The translations under genes and the position numbers were made by a program. Source: Panulirus ornatus (lineage: Eukaryota; Arthropoda; Malacostraca; Decapoda; Palinuridae). From it: a stretch of DNA of 64,000 bases. Shown piece after piece: positions 12,816 through 24,993 of the stretch (position 1 is its first letter; every line of letters begins with the position of its first letter). The notes beneath the pieces were generated by a model. It worked only from the letters and a program-made list of their open reading frames with translations. It was not told the DNA's origin and ran no database searches. The stretch spans positions 26,732,189 to 26,796,188 of the forward strand of contig NC_092234.1 of NCBI RefSeq assembly GCF_036320965.1, written 5' to 3'.

Positions 12816-13569
12816 ATAATTCATATGCAAGATAATAATTTCCTTTTACTGTTGTTATCAGAATTTTTCACTGATGTAAAAGTTAGAACATAAACACCAG
12901 GCAACATAATATTTTTATCAGATTCAGCCACTTTCCCATGAAAGTCCTCCCTCAGTTTTTATATAAAGTTTCTGTGCAACAGGGGCAAGCCCATCATGTC
13001 TAACCATATCAGTGTTACTAAAGCCTATCAAATAACACCACCCATTTTCCATCATATTACATAGCCCTCATCATGACAGGCTCACCCTAATGAAAGAAAA
13101 TTTCCCATGTTTTTAAGTGGGGTAGCAGAACAAAGAGCACGGGTAAGTCTACCCAGCCAAAAACCAGGACATATTTCCCATATCTCTGCAATACAAGTCA
13201 TCATTATGAGTTTCCTCTTATACTGATGTGCACCATAATATATCTCAAGCTACTAACAAAAAGAGGCAAAACAAATCTAGAAAAGTAAAAAAATGTGGAA
13301 GGAAGTGCCGGAAAGAAATAATTCCACCAGGCCCATTAGCTGTTACGACCATAGAAATCTGTTTGCATCCTGCAGTGTGGGCCTCCTTTTACTTTTAGTA
13401 TATTTAATGACACTTTTCTGCCCACTAAAGGGTGTTTATGTCACTGCAGTCGTTCAATAAAGGTCTTTTCAGATACAATCTGCAGCACATATTATGTTTG
13501 AGGCTATTACATGTTAAAATTTTGATGCAAAATTTCTCAATCTACACTGGCAAGTATCCTTCATCACAT
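12816..13569. other. No recognisable gene
   Basis: This AT-rich stretch shows no open frame of note, no microsatellite and no match to the repeat families in the window. It may be a small island of unique DNA between LINE fragments. Confidence 0.5.
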
Positions 13570-15182
13570 GCAAATGCCGTTGTATCATAAGTTCGAGAAG
13601 GGTAGAGGTTGTGTGGATCAGGTGTGTGCTTTGAAGAATGTATGTGAGAAATACTTAGAAAATCAAATGGATTGGGTATGTCGCATTAAACGATATAGGG
13701 AGAAAAGGCATAGATATAGGTTGATAAGATGCTATGTGGAAGGTATAAGAATATATGGTGTAGGAGGAGCAAGTTTTAGAAGCAGTGAAAAGTTTTTATC
13801 CGAGGATAGTGAGCATATTTACGTGTAGGAAGAGAGGAAAGTGATTGGTTCTCATTGAATGTTGGTTTGCGGCAGAAGTGCGTAATGTCTCCATGTTTTT
13901 TAACATTTTTAGGTTGGGATCTGTTAGAAGGTGAATTTCAACAGTTTTTTGGAACGAGGGGGAGTAGCAGTCTTGTTATGGATATAAGAGCATAGGAAGT
14001 GAGTAAGGTTGTTGTTTGCGATGAAAACAGCGCTGGTGCTGATTCGGGTGAGAAACAGCAGAAGCTTGACTGAGTTTGGTGAAATGTTGGAAAGAAGAAA
14101 GCACGAGATTGAATGTGAAATAAGACCAAGGTTATTAGGTACAGTAGGGTTAGGACAAGTTATCGGGAGGTAAGTTTAAATGGAGAAAAACTGGAAGGAA
14201 TGAAGTGTTTTAGATATCCGGAGTGGATGTTGCAGCGATAGAACCATGAAGCGGAAGTGAACTCATAAGAGTTGGGGAACGCATAGGCGAAAATTCTGTG
14301 AACGTTGAAGAATGTGTGAAGTCGAGAACATTATCTGGAAAGCAACAAATGGGTATGTTTGAAAGAATAGTGGTTCCAACAAAGATATAATAAAAAAAAA
14401 ATTAAACGGTGGGATCGTGGGTTATAGAATAGAGTTGTGCGGATGAGGTGATATGCTCGAAAAGAAGATGTTGATGACAATATGTTTGTGTGAATGGTTT
14501 TGATCGCGTAAGTAAGGCAAGGGTAGAGAGAATGGTTTGGTAATAAAAAGAGTGTGGTGACAGAGCAGAAGGAAAAGGAGGTTTTGAAATGGTTTGGACA
14601 TCTACTTTAGGTGGAAAAGATTTATGAAAAAGATTCTTAGTGATCGTGCCATGTAACATGCAGGAGTGTAAAAGGCGTGCAAAGAATAAAGTGAATGGAA
14701 CGATGTGGTATACCGGGGTCGAAGCGATGTCTGTGATTGAAACAGGGCATTGAAGGGTATGCGGTAAACCATGGAAAGTTCTGTGGTGCCTAAAGGTGGA
14801 TAAGTATCGTGGTTTTTGATGCATTATACTTGACAGCCTGAGACCGAATGTTGAACGAATGTGGCCTTGTTTTTGTTCCTAGCGCTACTTTTGCGCACAT
14901 CCAGATAGAGGGTCTGTATTTCATGTGTGGCAGTTGCCAACGGAATGAATAAGGGCAACAGTAAATGAATAAGACAGGTGTATATATGTATAGTCCTGTG
15001 CGTGTATAGATGTACATACTTTGAGATGTATAGTATTAATATGTGAGTGTGTGGAAGTGTCGTATATATATGTGTATTTGTGTGGGGATGGTGCGTTATC
15101 TTTTCGTCCATTTTTTCTTGCGCTACCTAACTAACAACCGCGGAGACAAAGACAAAGTTAAATAAAAAATGAAATTATATAG
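13570..15182 (+). mobile_element. Decayed LINE copy, RT to 3' end, long 3' UTR
   Basis: The plus-strand copy starts at the CGFRSGRGCVDQVFALKNVC region (about 13,588) and passes degraded motif A, motif B (about 13,865), FADD (about 14,015), the [10 protein letters not shown] and [15 protein letters not shown] segments, to a long-type 3' UTR (about 14,750-15,165). It ends at the family 3' end and an AT-rich tail. Frameshifts are dense. The FGHMER-GRPNW segment near 14,600 is partly deleted. Confidence 0.7.
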
Positions 15183-15272
15183 TAAACATATATAAAAAGA
15201 TATATATATATAGATAAATATATAATATATATAATATATATAATATAAATAATATATATATATATATAATAA
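15176..15272. repeat. Imperfect (TA)n tract
   Basis: This is an interrupted TA-rich tract between the 3' end of a plus-strand LINE copy and the 3' end of a minus-strand LINE copy. Confidence 0.75.
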
Positions 15273-15274
15273 AT

Positions 15275-15859
15275 ATTTTTTTTGGCCGCTGTCGCCCGCG
15301 GTTTTGCGAGGGTAGCGCAAGGAACAGACGAAAGAATGGCCCAAACCCACCCCCATACTCATGTGATATACATACGTCCACACACGCAAATATACATACC
15401 TACACAGATTTCCTGGCTTACCCCAGACGCTTCACATGCCCCGATTCAATCCAACTGACAGCACGGCAACCCAGTTAGATCATACGCTCCATATCACTCC
15501 TATATTCCTTGCCCTCCTTTCACTCCTCCTGCATTGTTCAAGTGCCCCGAGCACACAAAATCTTTCACTCCATCTTTCAACCTCCAATTTGATCTCCTCT
15601 CTCCTCGTTCCCTCCAACTCCGACACATATATCCTCTAGGTCTATCTTTCCTCGACTCATTCTCTCCATGTGCCCAAACCATTTCAAAACACCCCTTCTG
15701 CTCTCTCAACCTACGCACTTTGTATTTCCACACATCTCTCTTATACCCTACTTAACTTACTCGATCAAACCACCTCACACCACACATTGTCCTCAATCAT
15801 CTCATTTCCAGCACATCAATCCTCCTGCGCACAACTCTATCCTTAGCCCATCGCCTCAC
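15275..15859 (-). mobile_element. LINE 3' fragment, short 3' UTR type, running into gap
   Basis: The minus-strand copy shows the family 3' end at about 15,283-15,330, a short-type 3' UTR to about 15,440, then the C-terminal coding segment (GRPNW near 15,590-15,610, VSNVRVREMCG near 15,745, YGCEAWAMD near 15,840). It is lost in the gap. It is better preserved than the copies to its left. Confidence 0.8.
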
Positions 15860-15959
15860 NNNNNNNNNNNNNNNNNNNNNNNNNNNNNNNNNNNNNNNNN
15901 NNNNNNNNNNNNNNNNNNNNNNNNNNNNNNNNNNNNNNNNNNNNNNNNNNNNNNNNNNN
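15860..15959. other. Assembly gap (100 N)
   Basis: There are exactly 100 unknown bases, again a placeholder length. Repeat sequence lies on the left and gene-containing unique sequence on the right, so linkage across it depends on the scaffolding. Confidence 0.99.
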
Positions 15960-16108
15960 AAGATCCCATAATGGCAAAGTTGGGTTGTGGATACTGGACG
16001 AAGCTTACTGGAACAGCCCGGCACCAAGTGCTGTCCTCTGAGCCTCCCTGCTCAGCACTGGCATCTGGAGCAGCCTTGGCTCGACCAGGGAAAGGTCTGT
16101 GAAGCCAC

Positions 16109-16116
16109 TATATAAT
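16109..16116 (+). promoter_or_regulatory. Candidate TATA box of the chitin-binding protein gene
   Basis: The octamer TATATAAT lies 83 bases upstream of the chosen ATG. A start of transcription about 25-35 bases downstream (about 16,135-16,145) would leave a 5' UTR of about 50 bases, typical for arthropod cuticle genes. I did not find a strong initiator consensus, so the start site is inferred from spacing only. Confidence 0.5.
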
Positions 16117-16191
16117 GATGCCAGTCCCACTGCCACACCACATTGCTAGGCGCCACTTGTCTAACTTCCCTCACCCAACTTCCTCCTTACA

Positions 16192-17067
16192 ATGCCGACT
16201 TCCATGGTGCTAGTCATCCTGTGTAAGTATTATGAGCATGGTCACAATCACCTGTAGGAGGGCCGTTAATGAAATAAGTCAAAAACCCGGGGAGTCTGAT
16301 AAGATTCTGATGGGAAAAGTTACTGATTCCGTTACGATGATATAATTTGATATATAATAAAAAAGTGAAACGTTTGATCAACCTTAAATGAAGAGAAGGA
16401 AAGTTGGAGGTTATGTATTACATATTTCTTTTTAAATACATTATCATTATAATTTTCTACCCAAACTGAAATTCCTCAGTTATTACCAACATTGACTTCC
16501 TGCTGAATCCTTCTAGCCCTAGTGGGAGCCACATACGCTCAGGAGGGATATAATGTGCCGCCTCCTCCTCCTTCCGGATATTCGTATGGCACTCCGGACC
16601 TGAGGGCAGCGGCCTCCACTTTAGAGGCCCAGGACGACCCCATAGCCGTCCTGGCCGCCAACATCCCCGGCGGCGGCGTTGCCGGCCAGGACTACCCGAT
16701 CCTGGCCTCTGTGCCCGACACCGGCTTCTCCTGCGAGGATCAGCAGTTCCCGGGTTACTACGCCGACACCGCCGACGAGGCCGGCTGCCAGGTCTTCCAC
16801 ATCTGTCAGTTGGACGGCCGCCTCGACTCCTTCCTATGTCCCAACGGCACCGTGTTCAACCAGCAGTACTTCGTGTGCGACTGGTGGTACAACGTGGACT
16901 GTTCCGCCTCAGAGCAATACTTCGATCTCAACTCTGAGATCGGTAGGATTCCTGAAGACGCTGCCGCCTCCCTCCGAAGTGGGACTGTGGCCCCCAGCCA
17001 GCTATATGGCCCCCCTGAAGTACTTTCAGCCCCATCACAACGTTACAATCAACAAAGGCTGTTATGA
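16192..17067 (+). CDS. Secreted cuticle-type protein with one chitin-binding (CBM14) domain, two exons
   Basis: This is a predicted extracellular chitin-binding protein, probably of cuticle or peritrophic matrix (single-domain CPAP1-like). Exon 1 is 16,192-16,222 and codes for 10 residues plus one base. A GTAAGT donor follows at 16,223, an acceptor TTCTAG ends at 16,516, and exon 2 runs 16,517-17,067. Joining in phase 1 gives a 193-residue protein whose start, MPTSMVLVILSLVGATYA, is a clear signal peptide; this fit decides the start. A Pro-rich segment (residues about 24-30) follows, then a CBM14 domain at about 82-140 with the six expected cysteines at 83, 101, 107, 118, 131 and 139, and aromatic residues (GYY, FVCDWWY) before the last cysteines. 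The tail is Pro/Ser/Gln-rich. Exon 2 is markedly GC-rich compared with its flanks, as expected for real coding sequence. The stop at 17,065 may belong to an unspliced reading (see the possible third exon). Possible polyadenylation signals AATAAA lie at 17,175 and 17,542. Confidence 0.85.
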
Positions 17068-17312
17068 TTTTAGAATTGGTTGTTATGATGCCTCTTTCTT
17101 TCCTCGAACAACTAAGCTGTGGATTCTCTTCGTTCTTTTGTCTTTCCCTCTTCATATAACTTTCTTCCTTCACAAATAAATCTACAAACACAATCTACTT
17201 TCTTTTCCTTTGACTTTTGTGTTTCACACAAGATGGTCTTGACCTGGGCATGTTTTACCCGTGCCATTTCAGTCATTATAAAAAAGAAAAGTAGGTTCTA
17301 ACCCAGCTTTAG

Positions 17313-17368
17313 CCCCACCACAGCAGGCTTCACACTCTTCGTACGAACCACCACATAATGGCACCCAG
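17313..17368 (+). CDS. Possible third exon of the chitin-binding protein gene
   Basis: A 56-base segment sits between a CTTTAG acceptor and a consensus GTAAGT donor. In one frame it reads as two leftover bases plus PPQQASHSSYEPPHNGTQ, the Pro/Gln/Ser/Tyr composition typical of cuticle-protein tails. Its phase fits an exon 2 ending at 17,041, where a weak donor (AACGTTACA) is present, giving SQ-PPPQQ across the join. The following exon is not seen. The weakness of that donor and the lack of a terminal exon keep this tentative; the alternative is that exon 2 simply ends at the 17,065 stop. Confidence 0.35.
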
Positions 17369-17599
17369 GTAAGTTATCATCACGGAATCTTTCCTGCAAA
17401 CTGTGGTATATAACTTGAGCATAGCATAAGGTTGTAAACTACCGTAATTTCTGCCATGTTGTGTCAAGTATGTGGATTTGTTGCTGCTCTGTTCGGTCTT
17501 GGTGATATTATAAATGGTGTATTTACTATATGTACTGTGCAAATAAAATATGATCTTTGAAAATAATTGTTGCATATCATACAGTTGCTACGTACTAAT

Positions 17600-17956
17600 T
17601 TCTCCGTGTCTAGGTACATTTGTACATACATCCATCAACAGTTGTTTCAACAGAAATTAAGACTTGCTAAAAGGTAGTTTGCTGTTTCCAATGATATGCC
17701 TATAATGTCTTGACAATCATCATATGTAGTTATGCACTTCACGTGAGACGTGCGAGCCTCACCGCTCGTGACGATCCTCGACATATTATCGTTAACTTGA
17801 TTCTAGTTGTCTTTCTCACTTGGCACACGGCAGTACACCCATGATCATCCTGGGCTGTGTTATTATAGGTTCTTTATCATAGCAAGGCACCGATTACGGA
17901 CGCCTGAAGTACCGTTTGTAACACTCTTTCCTCACACCCCCTTTTCCCGTTGTAGA
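17600..17956. other. Unassigned flank
   Basis: I see no gene or repeat here. This is the 3' flank of the chitin-binding protein gene up to a short LINE-derived element. Confidence 0.5.
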
Positions 17957-18195
17957 TTTATTCAGTATAGACAAGGGAGAAAGAATACTTCCTACGTTTT
18001 CCCTGCGTGTCGTAGAAGGCGCCCAAAAGGGAAGGGAGCGGGGGGCTGGAAATCCTTCCCTCTCGTTTTTTTTTTTTTTGTTTTCCAAAAGGGGAGCACA
18101 GAAGGTGGCCAAGTGAGAATATTCCCTCAAAGGCTCAGTCCTCTGTTCTTAGCACTACCTCGCTAATTCGGGAAATGGCATGAAAAAAAGAAATG
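17957..18195 (+). mobile_element. 240-bp head-plus-tail LINE-derived element (copy 1)
   Basis: This is a complete but aged copy of the short element. It has the leader (GTCGTAGAAGGCGCCC variant, GGAGCGGGGGGCTGGAAAT), a T-run at about 18,066-18,079, then the GGAGCACAGAAGG and AAAGGCTCAGTCCTCTG blocks. The tail ACTACCTCGCTAATTCGGGA is followed by an A-rich end. It lies in otherwise unique DNA without a flanking (TA)n tract, so it is the best copy for finding target-site duplications, though I could not identify one by eye. Confidence 0.8.
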
Positions 18196-19851
18196 ATTCT
18201 TTGAAGTTGATGTTGCTTGTATTTCTTTGATGGATGAATATGTTGAGATAATGAAATGGGAAAGTGACTTAGTGGATGATATGGGAGACGAATCATTTAA
18301 AGAGGTATTGTTGCTCCAGGGTCTTGTATCGTATTTGTCTATTTCTACGATATAGTGAAGGAATACTGCACTTGTGTGTCTCTGTCTCTTAAATCTTTCT
18401 AGCAAAACCTTTTTTTGTATGCTATTCGCATTCACAGTTTTATTGGTCAGTTTGTGCTCTTTTGCTCTCCTAAACAGTATGCACCACTACCTTGATTATC
18501 TGAGTTCATCTCCAAATTTACCAACCAAGGTGGCAGTACATCAGTAGTTCAGCAGCTTCCTGCCCTTCAAGGCGTACACCTTACACGATCCAGGTGTCTG
18601 CCACTTCCATCATAACTGAGGAGCTGAGATTTTCGTTCAGCTGGACAACTAGAAGATACAAATTTCCTTAAAACGTCCTAACTCTCACCGTGCCTGGCGT
18701 ATAGTCTAAAACAATTCTTACAATCCATTGTACGTTGGCCACCTTCCGTAATCACGCTGGTGTTCAGAGTTCACTGCGACGGTCAGAAGAGCTATACTTG
18801 CACAAAGAGCATATAGGTTAAGACGGTTGCTGAGGGAAGGGTTTAGGACAGCAAGCTGTTTTATCAAGCGTCCTGAGACTGTCTTCTCCACGACAGGAAG
18901 CGTCCTGGGACTGTCTTCTCAACAAGTTTATCTCAGCTGCTTTGTGTGTGGGTCTACAGAAAAGTGGATTGGAATGATCCTTCTATAGGGTTATCGCCAC
19001 TAATTGACGCAGAAGTGAAATTAGGATCATATTAACCCACATAGCTCCCCAGCGCATCGTATAGCGTTTCATGCACCTGATTGCTGTAGGATGCAGTGGA
19101 AGACAAGAAAACTGGAATGGACGTCTTGACCGCAGAGCGGAACCCCAAACAACCTAGTATAACAAGGATGTTTGTTTCCATTTGGAGTCATCCAGACGGA
19201 AGCTATAGGTCTTTTTGAAGGTGGACGTCATCGACTCAGCATTTTCCCCGAATCCGTAGCAACTCACAAATTATGAAGCCCTAAGGAATTAGGTTATCTT
19301 ATCTAAAATGACAACGATGGTCCAGGAGACTAAGAGCGCACTGAACACAAGGTTGACTGTAGAAGCTCCTAGCGATGTTGTGGATAAGCTGTCATCAGTT
19401 GCTGGAGTAAATCACATGTCAAGGACTCAGCAGTGTGCCTATCAAGAACCAGTTGTTTACCTTACAAGACAACCTACTCACGTTTATTTTGGATACCAAG
19501 CAGAACAGATGAAAAGCAAGGAAGTCGGTTTCTTATCTGTAGCCCCCGTCAACTGCGATTAGCTATGCACGCCACAAGATGCAGTCTATGATGAGTTGTA
19601 ACATACGTGAGAGAAATGGAGGTATGATGTGAATACTTTTATGATGACTACTTCTGTTGACGCAAGAAGAATAGCATTCTTGATATTTCATTTGAGCAGT
19701 GCTTTATCATGGACGGGCTATAGTACAGGGATTTCATAGTAAAAACAACAGACTTTTGTCACATTATATAATGAATGCACTAAAAAGAAGAGGACTGGCA
19801 ACTATTTCTATACCCAGTGAGTCTCTCCAATGTAAGGCCTTATAAACTTAT
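18196..19851. other. No recognisable gene
   Basis: The region is single-copy-like. A 32-base tandem duplication (unit beginning AAGCGTCCTGAGACTGTCTT, two copies) lies at about 18,866-18,925. An 84-codon plus-strand open frame at 19,308-19,562 starts MTTMVQETK; it has no domain I recognise and could be chance or an exon remnant. Confidence 0.45.
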
Positions 19852-20073
19852 TTACACATCCCACAGTGAGGCTCTCTCACTTAGAAAGCTGTCCAGTGAT
19901 GAAAAATTCAACAATGCAAATTCTTTCCGATATTCATCAGATATGGGCCACTCTGCCTGAACGTGAGTCTCATCCTGAACTTTGCCTGGATCACAAACAC
20001 AAAGTCTTGACTCCACTGGTGTTCGGCTCCATCTACCAGTTTCTATTTTCAGTTTATGAGACATCAAACGCAA
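19852..20073 (-). pseudogene. Fragment of a different retroelement C-terminus
   Basis: The minus-strand frame contains LKIETGRWSRTPVESRLC, then C-DPGKVQDETHV. This resembles the conserved segment after the RT in some other non-LTR retrotransposons, where a basic GRW-R-P stretch precedes a Cys/His cluster. No RT motif lies beside it and the expected LLRCP-like continuation is altered. It is unrelated to the abundant LINE of this window. The assignment is by motif resemblance only. Confidence 0.4.
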
Positions 20074-20088
20074 TTCTGTAAATGCAAT

Positions 20089-20162
20089 ATGGACATGGTC
20101 TGGTATAATACTATATGGACATGATCTGGTATAATACTATACGGCCATGGTCTGGTATATAA
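20089..20162. repeat. 26-bp short tandem repeat
   Basis: Nearly three copies of a 26-base unit beginning ATGGACATGGTCTGG and ending ATAATACTAT are arranged head to tail, with a few substitutions. Confidence 0.85.
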
Positions 20163-21338
20163 TCTTTACTATCGTAAACATTATGCACCAAGAGTTTGGG
20201 GTTTAGTATTGACCTGTATGTAACGTACTTAGTGGCTGAGAAATGTTTGTTTTTATTGTGTTCTTAATTAATTCCAGATCAGAAACGATATCAAAATCAT
20301 CACCTTCTGAATCAATTCATAGCCTGGCGTGTAATACCTTCCACACAGGTCAAATACATAAACGAATGGTCCATCCATGTGGTCGTGTGACCATAACTTT
20401 TCTCTTGAGAATAAGATTCTCTTATTTACACATAAGGAATTGAACTGGTGATATTCCAGACTCAACCAAACATAAATTAGTACAAGTGTTTTCCTTACTC
20501 CAAGAAGGTATTTTATCTAACTGGTTGTAATGACTAATTACTCGCTTAGGATTCGAGGTAAACCAGCAGGTCTAGGAAGTATACAACAAAGATGACAACA
20601 CTGCAGCTTTAAACACTTGTTTGTACATAAAATGGCAGCGGATGTTGTTATTCACATAACAGAAAATGGGGAATTTATTCACCAAGGCTGACATTTCTAC
20701 ATCATGAAGTGACACATCCAAGCTTGTTCTCCCGTCATGCGTGTATCATGCACCAAGATATAAGTAGTAAGAATAATACTTTATTTCGACAGTGTTATGT
20801 AAGGAGAAGAGTTATTTGTCTCTCTTTCGCATAAAACTAATAAATAAACTGAAAATAAAGAATATAGCCGGCAGTAACATCGTGAAGCGTAATAGATTTG
20901 TCCACGGGGTGATCGCACACAAGCGTTTCTAGTGATGAAATGAGTTAACTAGTTGATCGAACTACCGACTTTAAAGTTTTGGTGATTCATGACATGACTA
21001 TGTATGCGGATCGAGAGCAAACCAGGTGATTGGCTGAGGTGGAATATGATAATCTATCGTTAAGTGATGCGCTGCAATGTAGACGGAGGTGGAATGTGGG
21101 AGAGCACAGTAATGTTCCCCGTATACCTTGCTGCTAAGGATACGTGGGCAGGCCAGCCAAATGTCATCGTAAGCAAACGTCAAGGAAGGTTACCAGGAGG
21201 TTATCAGAGTGCCAGTGTCCCTCGTATCCTGGTCTCTTTCTTTTGAGATGTGTGTAGTAAGGTGGTTACAGTGCTAGCCTGAGTGTGGAAACTACACCTG
21301 CCAACTAGATAACATTCTTATAATTATTGACATGCCGA

Positions 21339-21341
<3 letters not shown>
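20163..21341. other. No recognisable gene
   Basis: Open frames here are short and without recognisable motifs on either strand. I see no repeat family match. Confidence 0.5.
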
Positions 21342-21391
<50 letters not shown>

Positions 21392-21407
21392 TGTGTGTGT
21401 GTGTGTG
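21342..21407. repeat. (GT)n microsatellite
   Basis: About 33 GT units with one interruption (GTATGT) near 21,384. Confidence 0.97.
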
Positions 21408-22997
21408 GAGGCGTGAGCAGACGTGAGCAGACTGTGTTTTTCTTAGTTTGTGTACTGATCTGCTGTTCCTCCCAAGGACGTCTCAGTGTGCGTAGAGACC
21501 TGTCATAATCTCCTGTGGCCGGGTACCAGAGTTTATATGGAGATTAATGTACTTTCCTGTGGACAACAGTTTATGCAGAGAATATGTGTGTTGTAGAGGA
21601 CAGGCTGAAGTGTCCCTGAGTAACCAAAGTCGGACTGTAGTGGTCTGAAGTCAGAGTTGGAATGGTGTTGTAGTATCCATCATGCAGGTACACTCCAGTG
21701 TGGATGTCTCGTACTGGTCAGCGACGAGCCTAAGTTACTGTAAAACCTGTAAACTCTTGAGTAGATAACTTATTAGAACTGTGTTGAGTTTGGTATAAGA
21801 TTCTTTTTTGTTTGTACATCTACTGTAGCGGATACAAATAACAATATCAAATAGATTTTGTATGATATATCGTTTATGATTGTTTGCAGTAGCGCTTCAC
21901 ACTGAGCCAAACAGGTAACTGGATGAACATTTCAGAAAGTTGACCTTCAACGTAGCATTTTGATATGCTTCTTTCTTTTCTAATTCTTCAGATCTGGTCT
22001 TGTGGAGGATTCCGCCTGAGACAAATATCTTGTACATTACAAAAAACCAATAATGCTAGAATTCACAAGCGAATTCAATGTGTCTTCCGTCTTCACCATT
22101 ATGTTTACTACGAAGGGAGACATCATCAATACATCGTTACTGGAGCTTCATTACAACCTAAATTCTCCTCACGCTCGACAAAAAAATGCTCATCACCGCT
22201 GGACTCTGACCTGGCCTTCCACCTGACTCGTAAGGGTCAGGTCAAAGACCAGGGATAGAGTTCGATAACTTGTTGAGGACATCGGCAACATAGCTCGAAA
22301 TAGTCGACGTTTGATTCAACGCCTGAAAGTGCCATAAATAAAGACAAGGCATTTGTGGCATGAGACAAGATCATTATGGTGTAAAATCTGGTTGATCAGG
22401 GAAAAGGCGGAAATATTAAGAAAAATGACCTCTAACGGGACGGAAGAGTTCATCGCAGTAATGTGTTAAAGGCTAAGTTTTATTGTCCGGACATAGGAAA
22501 CGGTTTTTACGTGCAGATAATAAGTGACAAGGCTGCTTCGATGACTCGTCGGTCTTCTGTTGACGGGATAAGAAAAAACACACATGAAGGTATGTGAGTA
22601 GACAGAACGAACATGCACACGGGATTGTAAGTGGAGGAGGTAGAACAGAGAAGGATTTTGATATTGAGAAACGAATGGAGATGAGATCTCACATGGGGGA
22701 ATGCTAGAGGCAGTGAGAACACACACGGAGGAATGTTAGATGAGGGAAGAACGGATATAGAAATATGTGTGGTAAAAGAGGTCAGACTCGGAGGAGTATG
22801 ATAAGCATTTTGACAGTGTTCCTAGATCCACTTTCTTTTTAACCTTATAAGGCTTCTTTTATTTAGATATTTGCATGAATATTGCTGGTGAATGACAGTA
22901 AAAGTACAACTATCTAATTACTGCTGCCTTGGAATGACTGTGAGATTGAACTTATAACCATCCAGTGACGTAAGGTATGGGAATCCATAATCTTACT
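21408..22997. other. No recognisable gene
   Basis: A 97-codon plus-strand frame at 21,965-22,258 is basic and Ser-rich with no recognisable domain. The remainder shows no coding or repeat signal. Confidence 0.45.
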
Positions 22998-23862
22998 AAG
23001 TACATACCTTACACCTGATACATACCTTACACCTGATACATACCTTACACCTGATACATACCTCACACCTGATACATACCTTACACCAAATACATACCTC
23101 ACAACTGATACATACCTCACACCTGATACATACCTTACACCTGATACATACCTCACAACTGATACATACCTCACAACTGATACATACCTCACACCTGATA
23201 CATACCTCACACCTGATACATACATCACACCTGAACATACCTCACACCTGATACATACCTCACACCTGATACATACCTCACAACTGATACATACCTCACA
23301 CCTGATACATACCTCACACCTGATACATACCTCACAACTGATACATACCTCACACCTGATACATACCTCACAACTGATACATACCTCACACCTGATACAT
23401 ACATCACACCTGATACATACCTCACAACTGATACATACCTCACACCTGATACATACCTTACACCTGATACATACCTCACAACTGATACATACCTCACAAC
23501 TGATACATACCTCACACCTGATACATACCTCACACCTGATACATACCTCACACCTGAACATACCTCACACCTGATACATACCTCACACCTGATACATACC
23601 TCACAACTGATACATACCTCACAACTGATACATACCTCACACCTGATACATACCTCACAACTGATACATACCTCACACCTAATACATACCTCACACCTGA
23701 ACATATCTTACACCTAATACATACCTCACACCTGATACATACCTCACACCTGATACATACCTCACACCTGATACATACCTCACACCTGAACATACCTTAC
23801 ACCTAATACATACCTCACACCTGATACATACCTCACACCTGATACATACCTCACACCTAACC
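22998..23862. repeat. 18-bp minisatellite
   Basis: About 48 head-to-tail copies of an 18-base unit (CATACCTCACACCTGATA) show variants at two main positions: CTCAC versus CTTAC and ACACC versus ACAAC. A few 16-base units lack TA. Because 18 is a multiple of three, the minus strand reads as an open MFRCEVCI-type hexapeptide repeat and shifts frame at the 16-base units. I read this as a by-product, not a gene. Confidence 0.95.
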
Positions 23863-24993
23863 TCAGAGACTTTATATGAGAATTATTCCCAGGCTGTTCC
23901 TGTAGTGGAGATGCCGATGCGTTTGGTTACAAACTGTACATACATATGCATGAAGGGGGTGTCCGCACCTGGGTCACCTTGTGTGTCCTGCTTTTCACCG
24001 TGCAGTTTGCTCCACAAACAACCCGAGCAAATGTTGGCTTCCTCAGTGTATAGTGAAGGGATGAGTGCCGTCGCACGCACTCCTCCATCATGACTGTGGG
24101 TCGAGCGGCTGGCTACACAACTCCTGCCGAGTAATATTAACCCAGTTCAGAAATATGCAGGTTGTTGATCCCAGAGTGATGAGGACAGCACACCATGTCA
24201 GGACTGCCTTTCTGCATTTTCAGTTGCCAGTAAGCTGCCTTTGAAATGAATTCATTCTCGTGGTCCACCATAGGATGGCATAAGATAGCCCGTCAAGTGA
24301 TAAGCAAGAATGTCCAGAACTGAAATGATCTGAGAAAACTATGTTTTTAACAACATAAGTCCCCTAGCCCAAATCCATGGTCGCGACCCAAATTAGAGTC
24401 TCGGATGGTTTGAAAAAAAATTGATAATAAAGATAAGGAAATAATTGAAATGTTGAATGCACAAAATAGTGCAAATATATTTGCATCACAATTCTGGAAT
24501 ATAAAGCGTTATTGAGACTCTGGAACAAGAAAACAGTGAATACTAAAGCTTTGATAACTGTATGAAAACTTCTGATGTATCTGAGTCTGATCACGGCCAT
24601 TACGTGTACGCCGAAGCGGCTGGAATCTGACGCAATCGTAGTGTCGCTTCTTCCTCACTTCTAGCGTTGCTTTGTTGGATGACTGACGTGCTGTGATGCG
24701 CAGTTATCATAACGTAAGTTTTGTTTGCCTCTTACTTTTTCTTATTTAGTGTGATTGCTAAGCTATGTCATAAGCAGAATAGCCGTTTGATAGTTTAACA
24801 AAGAAAACAGATTAAGCCTGGGAATTTTCACTCAAAAAAAAGAACTTACTAACAATAAACATTTATATGATTAGTGTGATAAGGTTGGTAATTTCTACAC
24901 GAGTGTGTTTTACAATTACGGTATCACCATTGAGTATGTGGGTGAGCATTTGTGAATAAGTCAGACAAGTGTGTGATAGAACAATGCATGCTT
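23863..24993. other. No recognisable gene
   Basis: I see no domain-bearing frame and no repeat family match. AT content rises toward 24.8 kb. Confidence 0.5.

Noticed and set aside
22914..23793. Cys-rich hexapeptide-repeat protein on the minus strand (MFRCEVCI pattern)
   Set aside because: It is a by-product of the 18-bp minisatellite. The reading jumps frame at each 16-base unit, and the same array yields several unrelated repeat peptides.
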